The notes under the pieces are model-generated. The model did not search any database. It saw only the letters and a list, made by a program, of their open reading frames with translations, and had not been told where the DNA came from. A stretch of DNA of 29,525 nucleotides from JBKPDV01 sp046728075 (GTDB lineage: Bacteria > Acidobacteriota > Thermoanaerobaculia > UBA5066 > Gp7-AA6). Shown here piece after piece: positions 1 to 6,165 of the stretch (its first letter is position 1; every line of letters starts with the position of its first letter). The translations under genes were made by a program, and so were the position numbers. The stretch covers positions 1-29,525 of the forward strand of contig JBKPDV010000208.1 of the NCBI GenBank assembly GCA_046728075.1, written 5' to 3'.

Positions 1-1090
1 CGACAGATCCCAGAAAGATCATGTTGTACAGCCCGGCGATGTAGACGGAGCGCTCCGCCCGGTCGGGTTTCCGCGCGCCCAGGTTCTGCCCCACGAGCGT
101 GGCCGCCGCGTTGGACATCCCCCACGAGGGAAGAATGGCGAAAACGATGATTCGGATGCCGATCGTGTAACCGGCCAGAACCGAGCTTCCAAAGGTCGAC
201 AGAATTCGCACGAGGCCGGCCCAGCTCGCGGTGGCGACCGCCGCCTGAACGATTCCGTTGGCGGAGATCCGGAAGAGCCTCCACATCGCCGAGGGGTTCA
301 ACACCAGATGCTCGCGGCGGATCGCGATGCGCCCGCGGCCGCGCGAGAGCGTCCAGAGCTGAATGAGGACCGCCGTCCCGCGGCCGCAGGTTGTCGCGAC
401 CGCGGCTCCCGTGACGCCCAGGCGCGGAAAAGGCCCCAGGCCGAGGATCAGACAGGGATCCAGGCACAGGTTGATGATGTTGGCGAGCCAGAGCACCCGC
501 ATCGCGATCGCGGCGTCTCCCGCCCCGCGGAAGATCGCGTTGATCAGGAAGAGCAGCAGGATCACGACGTTGCAGCCGAGCATGATGGAGGTGAACCGCG
601 ATCCGGTCGCGATCAGATGCGGGGAAGCTCCCATCCAGCCGAGCAGACGCGGCGCGAGCAGGAATCCGGCGATGCCGATCGGGACCGCGATCGAGATCCC
701 GAGCGCGATCGAGCTCACCGCGGCGCGCGCGGCGCCGTCCGGATCTTTCTCCCCGATTCGGCGGGCCACGGTCGCCGTGGCTCCCATCGAGAGCCCGATC
801 GCGACCGCGTAGATCAGCGCGAGCATCGACTCCGTGATGCCGACCGTGGCCACTGCGTCGGCGCCCAGGTGAGCGACCCAGAACACGTCCACGACCGCGA
901 AAACCGACTCGAGCACCATCTCGAGCACCATCGGTACGGCGAGAAGCAGAACGGCCCGTCCGATCGGCCCCTCCGTGTAGTCCTGCCGCGACCCGCGCAG
1001 CGCCTCGAACACCGTCGGCCAGAAGGGGCGCGAGGCGGCAGGAGCCGCGGACGAGGCGGGCGAGGGCGAGAGCTCAATCGATTCGGTCAT
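1..1090 (-). CDS. MATE family efflux transporter (3' end outside window)
   Basis: Multidrug and toxin extrusion transporter of the inner membrane, expected to export cationic or amphipathic compounds in exchange for Na+ or H+. The reverse strand reads open for about 363 codons from the ATG at 1088-1090 to the window edge. An N-terminal leader of about 40 residues with many Ser and Ala is followed by the family opening 'TEGPIGRAVLLLAVPMV' and repeated hydrophobic helices. Segments such as 'VDVFWVAHLGADAVATVG' and 'NAIFRGAGDAAIAM' are typical of MATE proteins. The usual length is about 450-480 residues, so roughly 100 C-terminal residues are missing. No convincing Shine-Dalgarno precedes the ATG: a GATTTGN heptamer repeat begins 4 bases upstream of the start codon. 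The family call is firm; the substrate is unknown. Confidence 0.93.
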   Translation of the reverse strand, partial: MTESIELSPSPASSAAPAASRPFWPTVFEALRGSRQDYTEGPIGRAVLLLAVPMVLEMVLESVFAVVDVFWVAHLGADAVATVGITESMLALIYAVAIGLSMGATATVARRIGEKDPDGAARAAVSSIALGISIAVPIGIAGFLLAPRLLGWMGASPHLIATGSRFTSIMLGCNVVILLLFLINAIFRGAGDAAIAMRVLWLANIINLCLDPCLILGLGPFPRLGVTGAAVATTCGRGTAVLIQLWTLSRGRGRIAIRREHLVLNPSAMWRLFRISANGIVQAAVATASWAGLVRILSTFGSSVLAGYTIGIRIIVFAILPSWGMSNAAATLVGQNLGARKPDRAERSVYIAGLYNMIFLGSV

Positions 1091-1093
1091 GGG

Positions 1094-1121
1094 GATTTGT
1101 GATTTGCGATTTCCGATTTGG
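1094..1121. repeat. GATTTGN heptamer repeat array
   Basis: Four tandem 7-bp units (GATTTGT, GATTTGC, GATTTCC, GATTTGG) lie directly upstream of the MATE start codon. The same unit type recurs at 7871-7905, and in reverse orientation inside dnaE2 at about 21930-21967. It occupies the place where the ribosome binding site should be. Confidence 0.75.
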
Positions 1122-1207
1122 ATCGAAGGAGAGGCTACATCGGTTCCGTCAAATCACAAGTCGAGGCCACCTCTCTTGTCATTCCGATGACCCCTCCACA
1201 TCCCATG

Positions 1208-1350
1208 TCATCCTGAGCGCAACGAAGGATCTCCTCTCGTGATCTTCTCCTCAGCCGAAATCTCTCTCGGGGCAGGCTACGCGACGAGAAATCAGCTCTG
1301 GCCGCTCGGAGAGAGCGACCGGGCAGAGCCCTCGCTCGGCTCGGGATGAC
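1208..1350. repeat. Imperfect inverted repeat, TCATCC...GGATCT type
   Basis: The left arm (1208-1232, beginning TCATCCTGAGCG and ending GAAGGATCT) and the right arm (about 1325-1350, ending CGGGATGA) are imperfect inverted copies separated by about 90 bp. The arms match those at 5908-6048 and 13073-13153. They fill the gap between the MATE gene and the beta-barrel gene. A partial extra copy (GTCATTCCGATGACC) lies near 1180. No gene is seen in the gap. Confidence 0.6.
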
Positions 1351-1365
1351 CCCAGCGGACGGCGT

Positions 1366-1923
1366 CTAGAACCGGTACGAAACTCCGGTCGCGACGAGCG
1401 GCCGCCATTCGGGACTCTGCAGACGGATCCGCTCGCCTTGCGCGGAGGTGCTGGTGAACGAGAAACTGCCTCCGCCGCCGAAGACGCCGACATCGAGAGT
1501 GAAGTTCCAGCGACCGCGCGCGTCGAGCGCATTGCCCCATCCGATTCCGGAGTACGGGGTCAGCTCGGTCGACTCTCGATAGGCAATGAAGAGACCAGTC
1601 CCGGTGGCATATCCGCCTAGCCGCTCTCGAAGGACGGCGAGCCCGCCGGAGAGGCGAAAGGAGCCTCCGCCCGGATGCCAATCGAGCAGAAGCGAGCCGG
1701 CGGCCTTGATGTCATCATTGTGGGTGAGTTCCTCCGTGGGCGCGTAATGAACGGTGACCCGAGTGTGAAGATTTCGGCTCCATCCGTACGTCACATCGAC
1801 TCCGGCTCCGATGTTTGCGAACTTCGCGCTTACCGCGAACCGTCCCTCTTGCGCGAAAGCCTCCGCGGAGCAGGCTCCGAAAACGTAGAGAGAAAGCAGA
1901 TGCCGGAGAGCGCGATCGTTCAT
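1366..1923 (-). CDS. Small outer-membrane beta-barrel protein, uncharacterised
   Basis: A predicted outer-membrane protein of 185 residues. The start is the ATG at 1921-1923, because GAAGGAG lies about 7 bases upstream; a longer in-frame reading to 2091 has no signal sequence and no ribosome site. Residues 1-23 look like a signal peptide (MNDRALRHLLSLYVFGACSAEAFAQ). The mature part alternates polar and hydrophobic residues in strand-like stretches ('VDVTYGWSRNLHTRVTVHY', 'GSFRLSGGLAVL', 'PYSGIGWGNAL', 'WNFTLDVGVFGGGGSF'). The protein ends Y-R-F, the aromatic C-terminus recognised by the BAM machinery. Eight strands would fit the length. I do not recognise a named family; a small OmpW/OmpA-like barrel is the closest description. 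It is divergent from the gene at 2405. Confidence 0.8.
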   Translation of the reverse strand: MNDRALRHLLSLYVFGACSAEAFAQEGRFAVSAKFANIGAGVDVTYGWSRNLHTRVTVHYAPTEELTHNDDIKAAGSLLLDWHPGGGSFRLSGGLAVLRERLGGYATGTGLFIAYRESTELTPYSGIGWGNALDARGRWNFTLDVGVFGGGGSFSFTSTSAQGERIRLQSPEWRPLVATGVSYRF

Positions 1924-2404
1924 CTCACACTCCTTCGGGAAGGAGAGCGGCCTTGAGCTCGCTCCGCCTCTTCCGGCCGCCCGAGGAGGGTCGAGAATCT
2001 CGCGGCGCGCACGAATCGTCCTTCCGGGCCGGCGGCACCTGTTCCAGGCAGCGACTGTTCGCGTACCTCTGGTTGGCGCGCCGGCGAGCACCGATGCGGG
2101 GCCGGGGCGCTACCAGAGGAAACGACCCAGAGGGTAGACCCGAAGACAGTCACCCACAGAAGCCTCCAGGCACAGAGCGAGGCAAGTCGGCGCAAGCGTT
2201 GGTTGGGTCTCATGCGCCTCAATCTAGGAGTGCCCGGAGACGGCCTCGTGTCAGTTTCGGATTTTCGAAAGTCACACGATCCTGCCGGTCCGCTCCGGTA
2301 CGCTGCGCGGATGAAGCGGCCGCGCCTGCCAGCCGGCCGTCGAGCAGGGCGCGTCGGCGGATGGGGCTACCGGACGGACGGGGAATCGGGGAGGATCTCA
2401 GCGC
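1924..2404. other. Divergent intergenic region without a supported gene
   Basis: 481 bp lie between two divergent genes. Apart from the Shine-Dalgarno for the barrel gene (1929-1934, minus strand) and GGGGAGGA before 2405, nothing stands out: no convincing -35/-10 pair, repeat or RNA fold was found by eye. Open frames crossing it are rich in Arg, Pro and Ser and look spurious. Confidence 0.5.
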
Positions 2405-4594
2405 GTGAGGCGATCGCTGATGCCAGCGTTGGTCGCGACCGAGTGGAGGCCCGCTCCGCGGCCGGTGCCCGAGGAGGATCTGCTCCAGACCGCCTTCGAG
2501 CTCGCCTACTTCATCCATCGTGACCGAGGGATCGCCGCGGAGATCTCTCTGGCTGCGATGCAGAAGCTGGAGGTCGCGGCCGTCGCCCAGCTGCGCCGGC
2601 TCTATTACAAAGGGCGGGGCGAGGGGTCCGGCCGCCCCGGGCGTTTCAAAGCGTCGTGGGCGGATCGGCACCTTCTGCAAAGACTCGTCTACTTCGAGTC
2701 GGAAAAGTGGGAGCGCCTTCAGGAGGAACGGGATCCGGGCTCGGTCACCGAAGAGGATTTCCTGCTGCGGTTCGTCAAGCACCTGTCGCAGATCACGATG
2801 AAACGCAGCTCCTTCTATGCCTCCATTGCCATTGGCCGGATCCTCCATGCCTATTCCACCGCGGACACGATGGCCATCTACGACGCCGTCGCGCCCGAAG
2901 GCTGCGAGCGCAAGCAGGGAGACTACTTCCGGGCCCGTAAGGCGCAGCTTCTCGAGGAAGTCCGGCGGCGCTTCGGCGATCTCGTCACGATCGTCCGCGG
3001 ACCGCATCGGGAGGAGCGGATCGAGAGCTGCCCGGCGACTCCGGAGAGAGCCGCCTGGATGCGGGAGTGTCTGCGCGTGACGACGCCCTGCGCGACGACC
3101 TGCCCCGACTGCGCCGAGGGCGCGACGGCGGAGAACGGTCAAGATCTCTTCGACCGGCAGGAAGTCCGCCGCTTCCATGCGCTCTTTCATCCCCCTTGCT
3201 TCTCTCACTTGAGCCGGAGGCTGGGACTGACCGAGCCGAGAACGCGGTTGGCGATCCCGCGCTTCCGGGTGCCGGCCCGGCCGCCGAGCGCGCGACCTCC
3301 GGGCTCGAGCGATCGCTCGGCGCGGCTGCTTCCCGAGGAGCGTCTCTCCATCGCGGCTCAGCTCCACGAGGACTCCCGCCGCCGGCAGGGCTCCCCGACC
3401 GGTTCTCTGCGGATTCTGGTCGACGGGAGAGAGCGGGCCCGTTTGGATCCGATCGATTCGGAGCTGGCGAGGTTTTCCGTGGAGGACGGGGCGGAGGTCA
3501 TCGAGGTCCGCGGAGCGACTCCGAGCGGCGAGCTTCTGGTCGCGGTCCATTTGCTCACAGACGGAGACGACGGCGAACCGCGCGGTCACGAGACTTTTAC
3601 GATCGTCCTGGAGTCCGGGCAGTCCATCGGGTTCCGAATCGAAACGAGCGGCGGCCGCCGAACGGTGGAGCTGACCTACCGGGAGACGGCCTCGCTTCGG
3701 TCGGTTCTGCTCGGCGGACGGCGTCTGGCGCGGCGTCTGGCGCAGGCGTGCGAGGCCGCGACAGCCTGGGTCCCGCAGCCTCTCGAGGTCGCCGTGCTGC
3801 TGGGGGCCGTCGCGCTCCTGCTCTTTGGCCGCCCGGGCGTGGAAGAGAGGCCGCGCTGGTCAGCGGCGGTTGCGCGTTTTAGTCCAGCGCTTTCTCCGGC
3901 CTCGCCGGCTCTCCCCGTTTCCGCGGGACCGGCTCCCCGCGAGGCTTCCCGCGACTCGGCACCTTCCGAAGCGCCAGAGAGGACCACTCGCGCGCAGACG
4001 TCGCGGCGCGCCCCGGTCGGGCCGGAACATCGCGATCGGACGCCCGAGCGTCTTGCCAGCAACCTCGCGCCACCGGCTCCGCTTGAGACGAAGCCGGAGG
4101 CCGATCGAGCGAGTGAGGCTCTTCTTCTCGCGCCCGAGGCTGCCGAGTCCTCGATGAAGCCGGTGGGTCTCGACGCGCTGTTGCCGCTGCAGGCGGCGCG
4201 CGAGTCTTTCCTGGAAGGCCTGGCAGGCAATGCGGCCGCGTCCGCGTCCACAAGGCAGGGTCCACAGACGGCGTCTTTCTCGAGTGAGCTCCGGAAAGGA
4301 ACACAGAGCAGGATCGCCGCGCGGGATTCGGGTGCGGCGGCGCCCTTGGCCGCCCTGGCCAGGTCGGCGAATCCATCGGAGAGTCTCGATCGAGCAAAGC
4401 CGCGATTGCTCGACTGGAAACCGGCGGAGGATTCGCAGCGCCTTCGGATCCTGCGCCGGGTCGGAGCTCCCGGGCTTTCCGACAACGCTCACTGCCGGCC
4501 ACAGGAGCCCGCCTGTCCGGTCGCTCGAATCAGTTCCGGCAGGTCCTTCGAGACGAGCTCCGTCGAGGCGAAGGGTCCAGCAGTCTCGCGCTGA
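2405..4594 (+). CDS. Large single-pass membrane protein with sigma-region-like N-terminal part, unknown function
   Basis: I do not recognise this family with confidence. The protein has 729 residues and starts at GTG 2405, preceded by GGGGAGGA about 9 bases upstream; an ATG five codons later is the alternative. Residues 20-210 are helical and charged, and the 'FELAYFIHRDRGIAAEISLAAMQ' stretch vaguely recalls sigma-70 region 2. Four Cys cluster near residues 225-240 and 260 (TTPCATTCPDC, HPPCFSH), so a metal site is possible. Residues about 334-430 are strand-rich. One hydrophobic helix follows at about 459-476 (PLEVAVLLGAVALLLFG). The C-terminal 250 residues are Ala, Pro, Ser and Arg rich and probably disordered. 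A cytoplasmic N-terminus with a periplasmic tail is a plausible topology. It could be an envelope signalling protein; that is inference. Confidence 0.7.
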   Translation: MRRSLMPALVATEWRPAPRPVPEEDLLQTAFELAYFIHRDRGIAAEISLAAMQKLEVAAVAQLRRLYYKGRGEGSGRPGRFKASWADRHLLQRLVYFESEKWERLQEERDPGSVTEEDFLLRFVKHLSQITMKRSSFYASIAIGRILHAYSTADTMAIYDAVAPEGCERKQGDYFRARKAQLLEEVRRRFGDLVTIVRGPHREERIESCPATPERAAWMRECLRVTTPCATTCPDCAEGATAENGQDLFDRQEVRRFHALFHPPCFSHLSRRLGLTEPRTRLAIPRFRVPARPPSARPPGSSDRSARLLPEERLSIAAQLHEDSRRRQGSPTGSLRILVDGRERARLDPIDSELARFSVEDGAEVIEVRGATPSGELLVAVHLLTDGDDGEPRGHETFTIVLESGQSIGFRIETSGGRRTVELTYRETASLRSVLLGGRRLARRLAQACEAATAWVPQPLEVAVLLGAVALLLFGRPGVEERPRWSAAVARFSPALSPASPALPVSAGPAPREASRDSAPSEAPERTTRAQTSRRAPVGPEHRDRTPERLASNLAPPAPLETKPEADRASEALLLAPEAAESSMKPVGLDALLPLQAARESFLEGLAGNAAASASTRQGPQTASFSSELRKGTQSRIAARDSGAAAPLAALARSANPSESLDRAKPRLLDWKPAEDSQRLRILRRVGAPGLSDNAHCRPQEPACPVARISSGRSFETSSVEAKGPAVSR

Positions 4595-4627
4595 CCGGAT
4601 ACCTCACAAGCCCGGACGCCCTCGAAG

Positions 4628-4861
4628 TCAGGAAGAAGTCTCCGAAGTCCGAGATCTGCGCCGGCGGCCATTTTCCGGCTCGAAGATCTCCTCGATCAGC
4701 TTTCCAAAGATCTTCCCCATCGCGAAGGCGAGGGGAAGACTCGGATCGTACCGCCCCGTCTCGATCGCGTTGACCGTCTGGCGCGAGACCCGGAGGCGCT
4801 CCGCCAGCTGCGCTTGCGACCAATCGCGCTCGGCGCGCAGAACGTGCAGGTGGTTCTTCAC
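4628..4861 (-). CDS. Small XRE-family helix-turn-helix transcriptional regulator
   Basis: A 77-residue DNA-binding protein, nearly all of it one Cro/C1-type domain. The start is GTG 4859-4861, reading VKNHLHVLRAERDWSQ, which matches the usual beginning of the family; GGAGA lies about 6-7 bases upstream. Helix-turn-helix residues are about 16-35 (QAQLAERLRVSRQTVNAIET), followed by the typical GRYDPSLPLAF and 'IEEIFEP'. Relatives are often paired with a small membrane protein under autoregulation; no such partner lies here. It is transcribed divergently from imuA. AGTAAAGT is directly repeated at 4978 and 4999, overlapping its predicted promoter, which suggests an operator in the shared region. 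Whether it controls imuA is unknown. Confidence 0.88.
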   Translation of the reverse strand: MKNHLHVLRAERDWSQAQLAERLRVSRQTVNAIETGRYDPSLPLAFAMGKIFGKLIEEIFEPENGRRRRSRTSETSS

Positions 4862-4975
4862 TCGTATCTCCGCGCGGAGACGGCAAGACCGGCGCACCAG
4901 GAGCTCAGGCCGGCCAGATCGAGAAGCACAGTCAGGGTCCGTTTTCCGTTGGATTCGGCTTCTTTCTATAACGAG

Positions 4976-5009
4976 ATAGTAAAGTAAACTTGTCTATAAG
5001 TAAAGTTTA
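4976..5009 (-). promoter_or_regulatory. Predicted xre promoter with repeated operator-like motif
   Basis: On the minus strand, TTTACT (4999-5004) and TACTAT (4976-4981) are spaced by 17 bp, each matching the sigma-70 consensus at 4 of 6 positions. The octamer AGTAAAGT occurs at 4978-4985 and 4999-5006 on the plus strand, 21 bp apart, or two helical turns. An inverted pair TAAACTT/AAGTTTA (4985-4991, 5003-5009) overlaps it. The A+T-rich patch contrasts with its GC-rich surroundings. Autoregulation by the XRE protein is inferred from placement only. Confidence 0.5.
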
Positions 5010-5019
5010 GTTGTCACAC

Positions 5020-5048
5020 TTGACTTACGCCTCTTTTACGCCTAAATT
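5020..5048 (+). promoter_or_regulatory. imuA promoter with 11-bp-period direct repeat in the spacer
   Basis: TTGACT (5020-5025) and TAAATT (5043-5048) are separated by exactly 17 bp. The spacer carries TTACGCCT twice, at 5025-5032 and 5036-5043, a direct repeat of 11 bp period. The dnaE2 gene has the same arrangement at 21469-21497. The expected transcript start near 5055 leaves a leader of about 32 nt before the ATG at 5087. A repressor or activator binding one face of the helix over two turns would fit. Confidence 0.75.
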
Positions 5049-5086
5049 CCGCTTTCCCGCTTTTCCGCGGGGAAACGAGGTTCGTC

Positions 5087-6157
5087 ATGGGTGTTGCGCA
5101 GGCTCTCGCGCTCGAGAGATTTCTCGAAGGAAAAGCGCTTGCGAAGAAACCGAGCGTAACCCTGCTCACGGGCTCGGGAGCGAAATTGCTGCGCGCCGCG
5201 GATCTCCCGGCCACTTCTCCGCCGGCCGCCTCTTCTCTGCTTCGGACGCTTCCGGCGCTCGACGCGGTTTTCTCGGGCGGGCTTCCCGATCGCCGCTTGA
5301 TCGAGCTCGTCGGACGCCGCTCCGCGGGCCGCTTCTCCCTTGCGCTGGCGGCGCTCGCCTGCGCGACCGCGCGAGGAGACGACGCCGCCCTGGTGGATCT
5401 GGGCGATCACCTCGATCCGCAGGCGGCGCAAGCCGCGGGGGTCGACCTCTCTCGCCTGCTCTGGGTGCGCCCGCGGCGCGTCAGGGACGCTCTCGCCGCC
5501 GCGGAGATACTCGTCTCGACCGGCTTTCGTCTGGTTCTGGCGGAGATGGGGCTCGCGCCCCGCGGAGGGCGCTTCGTGCCCGACGCGGCGTGGATGCGGC
5601 TGCAGCGGACCGCTCAGACACAGGGATCGACGCTTCTTCTTTTCTCTCCTTACCGGATGAGCGGCATCGCGGCGGAGGCCGTCGTCTCAGCCGGTTCCTC
5701 GCGGCCCGTCTGGAGAGGAAGCGGCCGCGCCCCGCGACTGCTCGCGGGAATCTCCTCGCGCGTGACGCTCGAGAAGTACGGCCGCGAGACCCCGAATCGT
5801 TCCGCGTCGATGGATCTCTCCGTCGCCGAGGCTCGATGTGGGCAACTTTCGGCTGCGACGATCACTGCCCGACCGGCAGCCGATGCACGCTCCCGTCCCT
5901 CTCTTTGTCATCCCGAGCGAAGCGAGGGATCTACTCTCGTCGTGCCCCAGTCACCGGGGCAGATCCTTCGTCGCTTCGCTCCTCAGGATGACAGAGCCCC
6001 GACCTGGTCCCCGGAACAGATCCTTCGTCGCTTCGCTCCTCAGGATGAGAAGGTCGTCGGCTTGGCGCCGCCCGACCTCTCGACTGTCGACTGTCGACTG
6101 TCGACTGTCGATGCCACTCTGCGAAGCGGCGCTTCGCTGCGAAGCACGAGCTATTAA
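5087..6157 (+). CDS. imuA: ImuA-type RecA-like protein of the translesion mutasome, with repeat-derived tail
   Basis: A RecA-fold accessory protein expected to work with ImuB and DnaE2 in error-prone translesion synthesis. It starts at ATG 5087 with a weak GAGG upstream. Residues about 55-230 carry the family pattern: 'LPALDAVFSGGLPDRRLIELVG', then GRRSAGRFS (76-84) at the Walker A position with Arg in place of the Lys, then 'AALVDLGDHLDPQAAQAAGVDL' and 'LLWVRPRRVRDAL'. Loss of the Walker Lys suggests it does not hydrolyse ATP, as is usual for ImuA. From about residue 274 to the end (356) the sequence is entirely repeat-derived: CHPERSEGS (274-282), two ILRRFAPQD units, and the STVDCRL heptamer translation. 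The stop lies 8 nt before imuB. Either the tail is translated, or the gene lost its native stop when repeats entered. Confidence 0.85.
   Translation: MGVAQALALERFLEGKALAKKPSVTLLTGSGAKLLRAADLPATSPPAASSLLRTLPALDAVFSGGLPDRRLIELVGRRSAGRFSLALAALACATARGDDAALVDLGDHLDPQAAQAAGVDLSRLLWVRPRRVRDALAAAEILVSTGFRLVLAEMGLAPRGGRFVPDAAWMRLQRTAQTQGSTLLLFSPYRMSGIAAEAVVSAGSSRPVWRGSGRAPRLLAGISSRVTLEKYGRETPNRSASMDLSVAEARCGQLSAATITARPAADARSRPSLCHPERSEGSTLVVPQSPGQILRRFAPQDDRAPTWSPEQILRRFAPQDEKVVGLAPPDLSTVDCRLSTVDATLRSGASLRSTSY
5908..6048. repeat. TCATCC...GGATCT inverted repeat with an extra arm, inside imuA
   Basis: The left arm (5908-5932, TCATCCCGAGCGAAGCGAGG...) pairs with right arms at 5961-5991 and 6018-6048, which are nearly identical to each other (AGATCCTTCGTCGCTTCGCT...GGATGA). 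The same element type occurs at 1208-1350 and 13073-13153. Here it reads in frame as CHPERSEGS and ILRRFAPQD peptides at the C-terminus of ImuA. Confidence 0.8.
6082..6111 (+). repeat. GACTGTC heptamer array in the imuA 3' end
   Basis: Four perfect tandem copies of GACTGTC plus GA. Seven-base units read with a seven-codon period every three copies, giving STVDCRL-STVD. The array lies in frame near the end of imuA, about 45 bp before its stop. Confidence 0.9.
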
Positions 6158-6165
6158 CTGTTCCC

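Noticed and set aside
308..1102. Long open frame on the plus strand opposite the MATE gene
   Set aside because: Its product is low-complexity Arg/Asp-rich, while the minus strand gives a well-conserved transporter; it is a shadow caused by high GC.
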